DNA of 64,000 bases, taken from NCBI GenBank assembly GCA_934462715.1, contig CAKSIJ010000015.1, positions 8,097 to 72,096 of the forward strand. Reading direction: 5' to 3'. Numbering within the stretch: position 1 is the stretch's first letter; every line of letters starts with the position of its first letter. The notes below the pieces were generated by a model that saw only the letters and a list, made by a program, of their open reading frames with translations, had not been told where the DNA came from and searched no databases. Below, one piece after another: positions 8,550 through 17,042 of this stretch. The DNA comes from an uncultured Clostridia bacterium. Lineage in GTDB: Bacteria > Bacillota > Clostridia > UBA1381. Position numbers and translations under genes: made by a program.

Positions 8550-10706
8550 TTAAATTGTTCCGTTTTCAGCCGAAAATTCCGCTTCGGTGAACTCATGCTT
8601 TGTTCCGTCCGGCATAATCAAAAGCTTTTTCACATCATTCGGCGCTTTGATTTTTATGCGGAAATTCCCATCGGTAATTTTCCAGCTTACGTTAACATTT
8701 CCGTATACTGTAGGCACAGCTCCTTTGGCATATGTCAGCCGCAAGGAGTTCGGCTTGATAACAATTCCGTCATCATACGTACACTGCACGCCCAAAACGC
8801 ATGACATAAACTCATACAAAGGCGCACTGCTCCATGCATGGCACTCGCTTCTGGTAATTTCGGGATAGGTTTCGCACCACGTTGTACAGTTCAAATCAAG
8901 CATATGCTTCCAGCCGTCAAACATATCGGGCATTAATTCATTATAAAATCCGCTTTTTTCAATCGCGCGGAACAGGTAATAATTCATAGAAAATGATGTT
9001 TTGCTTATATCGTCATCTTTTATGTGCTTCATTATCTTTTCCGCTCTTTCACCCTCTGCCGCACCCGACAGAACCGCCCAGATAATAGTGTGCATACTGT
9101 GGTTTTTGCTCTCATGACCGTCGGTATACAGCTCACCGTCAAAGCACAGGTCGTTAACCGTCTTTTTCAGCTTCTCATATCTTTCATTGTACTCATCGGC
9201 ATAGTGTGCTTTTCCGAGCTTTTCACATATATATGCCGCATTTTTCAGTGCATATAAGTAATACAAATTGTATACCGTCAGAATATCGCCTTGCTTTACA
9301 TCGGGTACTCCCTCATTCCATTCAACTACCCAATCAACGTAGTCCCAAACGTTCGAACGGCTGATGTATCCGTTTTTGCGCACCTCATTGTCAAAATAAC
9401 TCAGTATTTTATCCATAACTCCGAGGTTCTCATATACAAATCCCGAATCTCTTGTATAGTCAAGATAATTTCTTAAAAGGAATATCCAGAAAAACGAAAA
9501 TCCCGGTATTATCTGCACCCATGCGCACGGATAGTTTGCCCGAAGCATTCCCGAGGAGCACTGCGAGCCTGCCAGATCCTCAATACATTTTTTTACAAGT
9601 TCGGTATCGTTTGACATCTTCATCGAAACATTCGCTTCAACCGCAGTATCCATTTCATACTGCTGCTGTTCATAATGCGGACAGTCAACAAATATTTCGT
9701 GCATACAGCAAAGCATTGTGTTAATGCTTATTTTATACATTTTGTTAAAATATTCGTCAGAACATTCAAAAGTTGAGGTTATGTTCAGAGGATAATTAAT
9801 CCTTTCGGCATAAATATTATCAACCGCATTTTGGGCATTATCCGCTTCAATCCTGATAAATCTGAACGCCTTGAACCAGTAGGTTTCAAAATGATAGCCG
9901 TCCTTTCCGGTATGTATAAGGTCGCACACACCCCTCAATTCCCCGGTGGAATCGTCACGTTTGCATTTTTTTCCGTTTTCCGGCGAAACGTAGCACTCGG
10001 AATATATCATTTTAACATTGCTCATTGGGGCAATATCAGCATATACCCTTGCGCATACATATTCTCCTGCGTCCAGCTCGATAAATCCGTCACCTTTTTT
10101 AACCGTCTTGAAATTAACCTTTTTCCCGGGATAAATCATCGGTATCGGGCGCGGCTTTAAAAATCCGATTTCCGTAAGACAGCCCCAAGGTATTTCCGGT
10201 TCTTTTGAAAAATCAATCTCAATTCCGTCCCAAAAATCGGTTTTTATCTCAACGCACGGTTCGGCGGCATAAATTTCCTCACTCGGCGCAAGACTGTCAA
10301 AATACCCCTCCGCTTTGAAAAGCCTGTGACCGCTTCTGTAGCTGCATTTCCACGTATCATCGGAGGTTATTCTCTCGTTTTCCGATACTGCTTCAAATAT
10401 AACCACAGGCTTTTTTGTTTTATATACCGTTGAAAACTGTTCTTTGACCGTTAAGTGCATTACCTCCATGCGGATAGTATTTATGCCTTTATCGAGTACA
10501 GCCTCCACAGTATCAAAATATCTTACCTCCTGCTTTCCTCTGCACGGTCCCTCACATATGTATTTATCATTTATATAGAGAATATATCTCTCCGAAGCAA
10601 ACAGATTTATTTTAAATTGTCCTTTTTCCGAAACGTTAACCTCTTTATAAAAATCATATATCCCGGTTTTTGTTTCGTTTTCGCTTACAGTAATGAATTT
10701 TGTCAT
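8550..10706 (-). CDS. GH78-family alpha-L-rhamnosidase-like glycoside hydrolase
   Basis: 718 residues, no signal peptide, so probably cytoplasmic. An N-terminal beta-sandwich region (about 1-330: INLFASERYILYINDKYICEGPCRG) is followed by an (alpha/alpha)6 barrel. The barrel carries FVDCPHYEQQQYEMDT, the alternative form of the GH78 acid loop, and a late TRSECHAWSSAPLYEF with a candidate catalytic glutamate, then a C-terminal beta domain. GH78 enzymes remove terminal L-rhamnose. Substrate is inferred from family only and related alpha/alpha-barrel families cannot be excluded. Start MTKFITVSENE has AAAGGA eight bases before it; the extra 50 residues of a longer reading translate the leader. Confidence 0.82.
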   Translation of the reverse strand: MTKFITVSENETKTGIYDFYKEVNVSEKGQFKINLFASERYILYINDKYICEGPCRGKQEVRYFDTVEAVLDKGINTIRMEVMHLTVKEQFSTVYKTKKPVVIFEAVSENERITSDDTWKCSYRSGHRLFKAEGYFDSLAPSEEIYAAEPCVEIKTDFWDGIEIDFSKEPEIPWGCLTEIGFLKPRPIPMIYPGKKVNFKTVKKGDGFIELDAGEYVCARVYADIAPMSNVKMIYSECYVSPENGKKCKRDDSTGELRGVCDLIHTGKDGYHFETYWFKAFRFIRIEADNAQNAVDNIYAERINYPLNITSTFECSDEYFNKMYKISINTMLCCMHEIFVDCPHYEQQQYEMDTAVEANVSMKMSNDTELVKKCIEDLAGSQCSSGMLRANYPCAWVQIIPGFSFFWIFLLRNYLDYTRDSGFVYENLGVMDKILSYFDNEVRKNGYISRSNVWDYVDWVVEWNEGVPDVKQGDILTVYNLYYLYALKNAAYICEKLGKAHYADEYNERYEKLKKTVNDLCFDGELYTDGHESKNHSMHTIIWAVLSGAAEGERAEKIMKHIKDDDISKTSFSMNYYLFRAIEKSGFYNELMPDMFDGWKHMLDLNCTTWCETYPEITRSECHAWSSAPLYEFMSCVLGVQCTYDDGIVIKPNSLRLTYAKGAVPTVYGNVNVSWKITDGNFRIKIKAPNDVKKLLIMPDGTKHEFTEAEFSAENGTI

Positions 10707-10729
10707 ATCAGCTGTCCTTTCATTTCCTC

Positions 10730-10802
10730 CCCCCCGATACGGCGGTATTGGTACGGATTTTTCAATTGACCCCATTATACCATACCGATTCGGATTGTGC
10801 AA
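10730..10802 (-). promoter_or_regulatory. Promoter and leader of the GH78-like gene
   Basis: TTGCAC (10802-10797), a 17-base spacer, and TATAAT (10779-10774) form a strong sigma-A promoter. The spacer contains CCGAATCGG, a 9-base palindrome that could be an operator. The leader includes ATACCGCCGTATCGG and a GGGGGGGAGG run, a degenerate relative of the hairpin-SD module; the working Shine-Dalgarno is the later AAAGGA. Confidence 0.7.
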
Positions 10803-10819
10803 TGCCTGTGCATAATTTT

Positions 10820-11221
10820 TTATTTTATAACCAGATCGAAAAATTCTTTTTCGCATGAAAATATGATTTCTTCTCCCGTTTGAATTACTATATTATTCAT
10901 ACTTTCATCAAAAAGCAAATACCCTTGTGCCGCAAGACCCGCCTCGTTCGTTCTGCGGACAGGTGCCGCATAATATTTATCCATATCGAAAACTTTTCCG
11001 CTGAATGTATAATTGTAATGCACGTCATTTCCAACAACTGTCATATCCTCCGACATCTTATTGAAAATTTTATCAAAAACTGTTCTTGTTATTTTAATAT
11101 CAATCTTATCACCGTTTCCGACCGCGGTACCGTTAAAGCTTACAGTGTCCTTTATGTTTCCGATAACACATACGGCGGTAATTACTGCAACTGTTGAAAC
11201 AACAAAAATAATCCTTTTCAT
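10820..11221 (-). CDS. Small membrane-anchored or exported protein, function unknown
   Basis: 133 residues. A hydrophobic N-terminal helix (about 3-21, after MKR) looks like a signal anchor; the rest is polar with no recognised domain. The ATG at 11221 follows AGAGGA. Upstream is a 255-bp MITE. Without it, this gene would begin about 15 bases after the stop of the neighbouring 153-residue protein, so the two were probably one operon. It may have lost that promoter connection. I do not recognise the family. Confidence 0.6.
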   Translation of the reverse strand: MKRIIFVVSTVAVITAVCVIGNIKDTVSFNGTAVGNGDKIDIKITRTVFDKIFNKMSEDMTVVGNDVHYNYTFSGKVFDMDKYYAAPVRRTNEAGLAAQGYLLFDESMNNIVIQTGEEIIFSCEKEFFDLVIK

Positions 11222-11245
11222 AAATTATTCCTCTTTCTTACCCGT

Positions 11246-11500
11246 GGTAGTGTAAAGTGTATTTGTGAACTCTTTTGAAAACCCCAGTATTTATGCGGTT
11301 TGAGATGCGTCATTGTATAAAATGATGATTGCCTCCCCTTATTTCCTTTGTAATTACCCTCAATCATACTCTGAAATGCTTGTCAAGCCCGGGCTGTAAG
11401 CCCGTTCATTTCAGGCTTTACAAGTATTTTGGAGTATGATAAAATATTGCACAAAGAAAATAAGATTTCCGGTAGTTTTCATAATTCACTTTACACTACC
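11246..11500. mobile_element. MITE with IS256-like ends and 8-bp target duplication
   Basis: A 255-bp non-coding element bounded by perfect 14-bp terminal inverted repeats (GGTAGTGTAAAGTG at left, its complement at right); similarity continues inward, TATTTGTGAAC against AATTATGAAAAC. It is flanked by TTACCCGT at 11238-11245 and 11501-11508, an 8-bp target duplication. The interior (about 11373-11443) folds into a long imperfect hairpin (ATCATACTC...GAGTATGAT). No transposase is present, so it must be moved in trans. IS256-family elements make 8-9-bp duplications, but family assignment is inference. Confidence 0.88.
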
Positions 11501-11962
11501 TTACCCGTTGACTTCAGGTAATTTTAAAAGCATTTCTAATTCTTCTTTCAATTCATCATGATTAAGTATGCTTCTTTTAAAGCTTCCGTTACCGCCATTT
11601 ACGTAATTTATATTACCCAATACGATATATTTTCCTTTTCCGTTTACCGACAACGATATCTCCAACTCTGAATCATTTATCTGATATCCGTTTGCTCTGA
11701 CTAATGTCAAGCATGATTTATATTTACTTATACATTCAATAATTTTTTCAGAATCATAATCAACAATTTCAAGTCTGTCATATTCATCATCAGCTCCGAA
11801 ATGAGAATTATATACTATTCTGTCAATTCGTATATCATCTTGTTTGTTACAGATTGCCCGAGGCATGAAAGGTACGGAAAAAGCAAAAATAATCAATAAA
11901 ATAATAAATATATTCCCTGCTGTTTTGAGATTTTTTCTTTTCGGTTTAATACAAATTCGCAT
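11501..11962 (-). CDS. Small membrane-anchored protein, function unknown
   Basis: 153 residues from the ATG at 11962 (a TTG nine bases earlier is possible). A basic start (KPKRKNLK) and one hydrophobic segment near 15-34 suggest a type II anchor with an outside domain. No known domain was recognised. The stop TAA lies inside the 8-bp target duplication of the adjacent MITE, so the insertion left the reading frame intact. The TTGACT/TATAAT promoter at 12001-12028 drives it. Confidence 0.6.
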   Translation of the reverse strand: MRICIKPKRKNLKTAGNIFIILLIIFAFSVPFMPRAICNKQDDIRIDRIVYNSHFGADDEYDRLEIVDYDSEKIIECISKYKSCLTLVRANGYQINDSELEISLSVNGKGKYIVLGNINYVNGGNGSFKRSILNHDELKEELEMLLKLPEVNG

Positions 11963-12000
11963 AACGTACAATCATCCTTTCAACCAAAATTGTCAATTAA

Positions 12001-12028
12001 ATTATACCATACCTTTTTAATTAGTCAA
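12001..12028 (-). promoter_or_regulatory. Promoter of the 153-residue membrane protein
   Basis: TTGACT (12028-12023) and a perfect TATAAT (12006-12001) are separated by 16 bases, about 30 bases before the start. The GGTATGGTATAAT context resembles the -10 region of the GH78-like gene promoter. Confidence 0.7.
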
Positions 12029-12075
12029 CATATTTTCGCGAAAAAAATTACACATTTTGCAAGTTTTCTGTATTC

Positions 12076-13701
12076 TCATTCATTACCGATAATTTTTCTC
12101 AATCGCTCATTAACGGCATTTCTTATATTCAAAACAAACTCGGGATCCGACGTACATTTATCGAATATAACATTTCCCGCAATTCCCTCGATTATTTTCA
12201 AAACCTCATCATAGCCGATATATTTTTCAAGCAGCTTCATTGCCGCCAGATCCTGCAAAGCCTGATAGAACACAATCAATCTCAGGGACTCAATCGGTCC
12301 GTTTTCTCCCGGATATACAGAGAACGAATCTCCTGCCGGGAAAGCTCCGCCGCTGTCATTCTCCAAAAACGGATTTATCTCCCTTTTGGAATACTGCGCA
12401 TAATAGAAATTATATCCCCACTGCAAAAAGCCTGTCAGCTTATATTTGTACATTTGCAGCGCAATATATCTGTTTCTTGCCGATGGCATTGCTATAAATC
12501 TGTTTGAAACGCCCTTGCCCTGTACACAGCAGTAATAACCCCACAGTGCCTCCGATTTTCCTATAAACGGATTGATATGATCTATCTGAACAACAGGAAT
12601 TTCAACTATTCCCTTTTCGTAAAATTCAAATTCCGAAAGAGCGTCGATTATTTTGCAGTCCTTTAAATATTTAACGGCAACATTTTTTGCGGCAAGATAG
12701 CTTTCAAGCTGTTCGCCGTTCGGCTCGTCCGAAATATGAAAATAAACCCTGTCAAAAAGACCTCTTTTTTTAAAGAACTCTGTAAGCTCCGGCAAAAACT
12801 GCGATAAAAAGTTATCGTATTCCGCATCGCCTGCCGGAACGTCCCAGCCAAATATTCTTTTTTCCTCTCCGTTTTCCTCCGCAATGATTTTCGGCGTAAA
12901 CTCAGCGCCCCATTGAGTAAAGAGATGAGCAATCTCAAAATACTTTATTCCCGAATCAAGGCATATTTTCACCCAACGCTCCAAAAGTGAAAAGTCAAAA
13001 AAATACTTGCCTTTATCTCTTTTTATTTTAACAAGCTGAACGGTCGGTCTTTCTCCCCCAACCTCGGTATCGAGCGGCGGTGTGAAAACAGGCGTCAGAA
13101 TCATGTTAACTCCGTAGTCCGCAGCCGTTTTGATAAACTTTTCAACTATGCTCCAATGCTCCTCGCTCCAAGCAGGGACTTTATAGCAGCTTGCAAGACA
13201 GTCTGAATGAAACCATTGTGTAAAAATCAAATCGCTCTCCGGCAATTGAATCGGCAGCACCTCATAGGTCAGCTCACAGCTTTTGATTTCCTTTGAGTTC
13301 GACAGTTTAATTACAATTTTATGTATTCCCTCGGGTGCATTTCTGTCCGCCTTTATCCATAAGCTCTGATACCAACCGTTTGCTTCAATTTCGCTGTTTT
13401 CAATGGGCTTTAGTATATCGGGGAACATTCCCGGTTCGTTGCTTATGTAGTCGGGATCATCGAGTGCGTCCTCAAAAGATGTGAGCATTACCGGCACACA
13501 GCCTACCGAATACACCGTTATATATTCTCTTATATCGCTCTCGATACTTATATTGATTTTTGTTTTGTGTATATCCTTAAACGCTATCTGATACGCTCCC
13601 TCCTCACCTTTAAGTACGGTTATTTTTTCTGTTTGCTTTGCTGTATAATCAAGCTTCGGCAAAACCTTTTCCAGTGATGATACCGTGATCAAGTCGGTCA
13701 T
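12076..13701 (-). CDS. DUF4091 (GH123-like) glycoside hydrolase
   Basis: 541 residues, no signal peptide. The N-terminal part (about 1-170) is beta-rich (APEGIHKIVIKL), like the sandwich domain before the DUF4091 barrel. The barrel (about 180-530) has FTQWFHSDCL, AADYGVNMILTPVFTPP, FDRVYFHISDEP and GFLQWGYNFYYAQ. The acidic HISDEP is the likely active-site segment by analogy with GH123. DUF4091 proteins cluster with glycan degradation genes, but the substrate here is unknown. Start MTDLITV follows GAGGAG; the longer frame from 13740 is leader. Confidence 0.78.
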   Translation of the reverse strand: MTDLITVSSLEKVLPKLDYTAKQTEKITVLKGEEGAYQIAFKDIHKTKINISIESDIREYITVYSVGCVPVMLTSFEDALDDPDYISNEPGMFPDILKPIENSEIEANGWYQSLWIKADRNAPEGIHKIVIKLSNSKEIKSCELTYEVLPIQLPESDLIFTQWFHSDCLASCYKVPAWSEEHWSIVEKFIKTAADYGVNMILTPVFTPPLDTEVGGERPTVQLVKIKRDKGKYFFDFSLLERWVKICLDSGIKYFEIAHLFTQWGAEFTPKIIAEENGEEKRIFGWDVPAGDAEYDNFLSQFLPELTEFFKKRGLFDRVYFHISDEPNGEQLESYLAAKNVAVKYLKDCKIIDALSEFEFYEKGIVEIPVVQIDHINPFIGKSEALWGYYCCVQGKGVSNRFIAMPSARNRYIALQMYKYKLTGFLQWGYNFYYAQYSKREINPFLENDSGGAFPAGDSFSVYPGENGPIESLRLIVFYQALQDLAAMKLLEKYIGYDEVLKIIEGIAGNVIFDKCTSDPEFVLNIRNAVNERLRKIIGNE

Positions 13702-13738
13702 TATCCATCTCTCCTCTGTGATTTTATAATATAATACC

Positions 13739-13767
13739 ATTATATTGCATTTTAAAAGATATGTAAA
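13739..13767 (-). promoter_or_regulatory. Promoter of the DUF4091 gene
   Basis: TTTACA (13767-13762), 17 bases, TATAAT (13744-13739) on the minus strand. It is divergent from the araC-type regulator promoter, with about 65 bases between the two. Confidence 0.65.
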
Positions 13768-13795
13768 TAGAAAATACTTGTCCTTTTTTCATTTC

Positions 13796-13811
13796 ATTTT
13801 TGGCAACATAA
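13796..13811. promoter_or_regulatory. Candidate AraC half-site between divergent genes
   Basis: TTTTTGGCAACATAAG lies between the DUF4091 and araC promoters. Its core TTTT-GCAACA matches the two half-sites in front of the six-gene operon (21344-21372). A shared regulator is inferred from this resemblance. Confidence 0.4.
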
Positions 13812-13832
13812 GACTATTTTTTATAAAAGCAA

Positions 13833-13861
13833 TTGACAAAAGCCTCACCGGCTGTTATAAT
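13833..13861 (+). promoter_or_regulatory. Promoter of the AraC-family regulator
   Basis: TTGACA (13833-13838), 17-base spacer, TATAAT (13856-13861): perfect hexamers. The spacer holds an AGCC...GGCT inverted repeat. The start codon is about 40 bases downstream. Confidence 0.85.
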
Positions 13862-13901
13862 AAAGCCGTGAAATCAAAAAAAAGCAGGACAGGTGAACAA
13901 T

Positions 13902-14726
13902 ATGAGCTTTGAATCAAATGTTAGATACAGATTTACCGTAATGGACGAAAAAGATAAGCTTCTTCCGGTTTACCTCATCGGCATAGGCGAGGACAACAAC
14001 CAAAACGTTTACAGAGAAAGCGGTTATCATTACGATCAGATTTTATTAATTGATTCGGGCGAGGGAATATTTGAGTACGGCGAAAAAAAATATATCATAA
14101 CAAAAAAAACCTGTATATTCATACCGAAAAATATTCCTCACTCCTACACAGCCAAGACGCTTCCTTTTAAACTGTACTGGATATGCTTCGGCGGAGCATA
14201 TCTCCCCGAACTTCTCTCATACTTTCAGCTTTCCGATATATGTATATACAGCGCTCCGTCATATTCAAAGCTTAAATCACTGCATAATAAGCTTTATCAG
14301 ATTGCCGAAAGTACTTATGATCCCGTTATGTATTCAAACTACACCTACGAAATTTTAAGCAACTTCTGCCGCCAGAGAAACACCTCGTTTACCGACGCAA
14401 AAACCTCCGGCAAGCTTGCCCGTATCAAGGAATACATCGAAGAAAACCACACAAAGGATATATCACTTGATTTTCTGGCGGATAAATTTGAAATCTCCAA
14501 ATACACGATATGCCGCTGCTTTACAAGAATATATGGAATATCTCTCGGAGAATATCAGCTTAAGCTGAAGCTGACAACCGCAAAGCATATGCTTATGTAT
14601 TCCGATGAAACCGCAAAAAACATTTCCAAGCAATGCGGCTTTAACGATCATGTTTATTTCGGAAAGATTTTCAAAAAATACGAAAATCTCACCCCGAAAG
14701 AATTCAGAAAAACTTTCAGGCAATAA
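13902..14726 (+). CDS. AraC-family transcriptional regulator with cupin sensor domain
   Basis: 274 residues. The N-terminal sugar-sensing cupin (about 15-110) has YHYDQILLIDSGEGIFEYGEKKY and FIPKNIPHSY. The C-terminal double helix-turn-helix (about 175-270) has ISLDFLADKFEISKYTICRCF and NISKQCGFNDHVYFGKIFKKYENLTPKEFR. It is divergent from the DUF4091 gene and converges on the GH125 operon, so it probably senses a sugar and controls these neighbours. The ATG at 13902 is chosen over GTG at 13893, with CAGGTGA as ribosome site. Confidence 0.9.
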   Translation: MSFESNVRYRFTVMDEKDKLLPVYLIGIGEDNNQNVYRESGYHYDQILLIDSGEGIFEYGEKKYIITKKTCIFIPKNIPHSYTAKTLPFKLYWICFGGAYLPELLSYFQLSDICIYSAPSYSKLKSLHNKLYQIAESTYDPVMYSNYTYEILSNFCRQRNTSFTDAKTSGKLARIKEYIEENHTKDISLDFLADKFEISKYTICRCFTRIYGISLGEYQLKLKLTTAKHMLMYSDETAKNISKQCGFNDHVYFGKIFKKYENLTPKEFRKTFRQ

Positions 14727-14766
14727 AATCTCCTGCGGCAATTCCCCTGCCACAGGAGGTTTTATC
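14725..14766. terminator. Bidirectional terminator between araC and the GH125 gene
   Basis: CTCCTG-x-GGCA pairs with TGCC-x-CAGGAG around a short loop, with AAAA and TTTT flanks. It lies between two convergent genes and can end both transcripts. Confidence 0.85.
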
Positions 14767-14767
14767 C

Positions 14768-16048
14768 TTATATAATATTTTCATCTGTGCATTGTTCAAT
14801 AAATTCGGCAAACAAGGAGTTCGGCCATGTAAACCATTCTCTTGTATATTGAGTCGGATCGTCCGCATCAAAGCTTTCGTGCAGATAACCCGTATCTGCG
14901 TCGGAATTTACTATCATATCAAGCATTTCAAGCTTTTCCTCACGGCTTCTTGCTGTGATTCCCTGCATTACAAGCGCCATATGCCACACATAATTTTTCG
15001 GAGTATGTCTTGAACCTATTCCCTTTGCCGCCTTTCCCTCAAAATAAAATTCATTATCACAGCTCAAAAGGAATTTTCTTGTGTTCCGATATATTTCATC
15101 GTCAGAATCGGCATAGCCTATATATGGTATAGATAAAAGGCTCGGTATGTTTGCGTCGTCTATCATCGAATAATTCCCCATACCGTCGGTTTCACAGGCA
15201 TATATCTTTCCGTATTTTTCATTTTCGACAACACAGTATTTCTTTATACCGTCATCGATTTCATTGCTCAGCTTAATACATTCCTCCGCAAGCTTATCGT
15301 TTTTACAAACCTCGCGAAGCATTTCTGCCATATACTTTAAAATAACAACGGCAAACATTTCCGAAGCCGTCAGATAACCGTATTGACAGCCGTCGTCACT
15401 CGGTCTGAAGCCCGACCACGTCATACCGGTGTATACAACCGGATTTCCCATGCCGTCATTGTGAATAGTATCCCACGGAGCGTTGGGATCGGGTCTGAAA
15501 AATCTGTAGGGCGATTTTTCAAAGTGACGCTGTTCAACTCTGAATTGATTTACTATAATCTGCGCAATATCTTCAAGCTGTTCTCCGATTATTTCATCGT
15601 TCCCTGTTTTCCTCCAATACAGATACAAAAGCCGTATCGGATAGCAAAGTGAGTCAACCTCGTATTTTCTTTCATGCACCCACGGACTGTTTTTCGGCAA
15701 ATCATTGGGGTGTCCCTCGCTGCTGTTCGGATATTCGTTGAATGCGTTTGCATACGAATCAAGCTTTATGTAGCCGAACTGCCTTTTTATAACACCCTCT
15801 ATAATCTCCGCAACGTCTTTGTTTTTCGCAATCGGCAGATAATGTGTTATCTGTGCGGTCGAATCTCTCAGCCACATCGCCGGAATATCTCCCGTCAGCA
15901 CAAAATATGTGCCGTCATCGCATTTTTTCAGTGCTGTTTTAACCGTATGCTCATAACAATTCTTATACATCTTTTTAAGCTTCGGATATTTTTCAAGCTT
16001 CTTTTCATATTCATTTACTCTGTTTTCTATTGAAATTGGTATTTCCAT
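14768..16048 (-). CDS. GH125 exo-alpha-1,6-mannosidase, metal independent
   Basis: 426 residues, matching the family length, with no signal peptide. GDIPAMWLRDSTAQ (53-66) is the GH125 hallmark. WSGFRPSDDGCQYGY (211-225) carries the acid aspartate, and GYLHESFD near 395 the base glutamate, at positions close to those known in the Clostridium perfringens enzyme. Characterised members remove alpha-1,6-linked mannose from N-glycans. It is the last gene of a six-gene operon, 40 bases after the Gfo-type oxidoreductase, suggesting that imported mannosides feed the pathway. Confidence 0.9.
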   Translation of the reverse strand: MEIPISIENRVNEYEKKLEKYPKLKKMYKNCYEHTVKTALKKCDDGTYFVLTGDIPAMWLRDSTAQITHYLPIAKNKDVAEIIEGVIKRQFGYIKLDSYANAFNEYPNSSEGHPNDLPKNSPWVHERKYEVDSLCYPIRLLYLYWRKTGNDEIIGEQLEDIAQIIVNQFRVEQRHFEKSPYRFFRPDPNAPWDTIHNDGMGNPVVYTGMTWSGFRPSDDGCQYGYLTASEMFAVVILKYMAEMLREVCKNDKLAEECIKLSNEIDDGIKKYCVVENEKYGKIYACETDGMGNYSMIDDANIPSLLSIPYIGYADSDDEIYRNTRKFLLSCDNEFYFEGKAAKGIGSRHTPKNYVWHMALVMQGITARSREEKLEMLDMIVNSDADTGYLHESFDADDPTQYTREWFTWPNSLFAEFIEQCTDENII

Positions 16049-16088
16049 GTCTTTTCCTCTATCTATAATGTTTTTAAATCTCTCTCGG

Positions 16089-17039
16089 TTATTGCAAATA
16101 TATTTTTTCTATAGCTTCAATAACCTTTTTACCGTATTCTCCGTTGCATATTTCAGAGTTTTCTCCTCTGATGTATTTTGCAAATTCCGTCAGCTGTCTT
16201 TTTAAAAATCCTCCGTCCTCTTTAACCTCAATCGGCTTCCATCCGCTGTTTGAATATTCATAAAGACTGTCGCTCTCGGACACTTTCAGAGTACCGTTCG
16301 TAAAATAATACAAAACCTCATAACCGCACGGTGCATATCCGCAAAACGTCACCGACGCACTTAAGCCGTTTTTGAATTTCATAAAATACTGGGCATGACC
16401 CTCAACATTATATTCATTCTTTGCATTGCCGAAGCTTGACGAAATCTCCGCCTCGTTCATTCCGGTTATGTAAAACAGCTTATCGAGTGCATGAGCACCG
16501 TAGTTCATAACAATACCGCCGCCCGCAAGCTTCTTATCCAAAAACCACCTTGAACGCTTATCGCTGAAATAATCCGTTGTTCTTCTTTCCTCATACATAA
16601 CAAGCTTTCCGAGCCTTTCCGATTCAACATATCCTTTTACCGCCCTGTTTGCAAGAAAATATCTCTGTACATGACCCACGGCAAGCTTTCTGCCGCTCTT
16701 TTTTTCGGCTTTGAGCATCTCGTCACATTCTTTTACCGAATTTGCCATCGGTTTTTCAACAAGCACGTCAATTCCGTTGTTCAAAAACCAAACCGAAGCC
16801 TCGCAGTGCAAAAAGTGCGGCAGATTCAATATAGCTGCTTGTATTCCCGAATCCGATGTTATTTCATGATAATCGGTATAATACTTAACTCCGTATTTTT
16901 CCGCAATCGGCTTGACCGCCTTCTCATTCACATCGCAAACTGCGCAAAGCTCAAAATCGTCCGATTGCTCTATTGCCTCCAAATGCATTAAACCGATACT
17001 TCCCGTTCCGATTACGGCAATTTTTATTTTGTCATTCAT
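16089..17039 (-). CDS. Gfo/Idh/MocA-family NAD(P)-dependent oxidoreductase
   Basis: 316 residues. The Rossmann motif is GTGSIGLMHLEAI near the start, the family sequence LVEKPMANSVKECDEM sits near 95-110, and an alpha/beta C-terminal half carries GGGIVMNYGAHALD. These enzymes oxidise or reduce sugars, inositols or aminosugars; the exact substrate cannot be read. The start follows AAAGGAG, three bases after the aldolase stop, so both are coupled. Confidence 0.88.
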   Translation of the reverse strand: MNDKIKIAVIGTGSIGLMHLEAIEQSDDFELCAVCDVNEKAVKPIAEKYGVKYYTDYHEITSDSGIQAAILNLPHFLHCEASVWFLNNGIDVLVEKPMANSVKECDEMLKAEKKSGRKLAVGHVQRYFLANRAVKGYVESERLGKLVMYEERRTTDYFSDKRSRWFLDKKLAGGGIVMNYGAHALDKLFYITGMNEAEISSSFGNAKNEYNVEGHAQYFMKFKNGLSASVTFCGYAPCGYEVLYYFTNGTLKVSESDSLYEYSNSGWKPIEVKEDGGFLKRQLTEFAKYIRGENSEICNGEYGKKVIEAIEKIYLQ

Positions 17040-17042
17040 GAA

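Noticed and set aside
11222..11500. Degenerate gene in the gap between the two small membrane proteins
   Set aside because: Terminal inverted repeats and an 8-bp target duplication show that the gap is a non-coding MITE.
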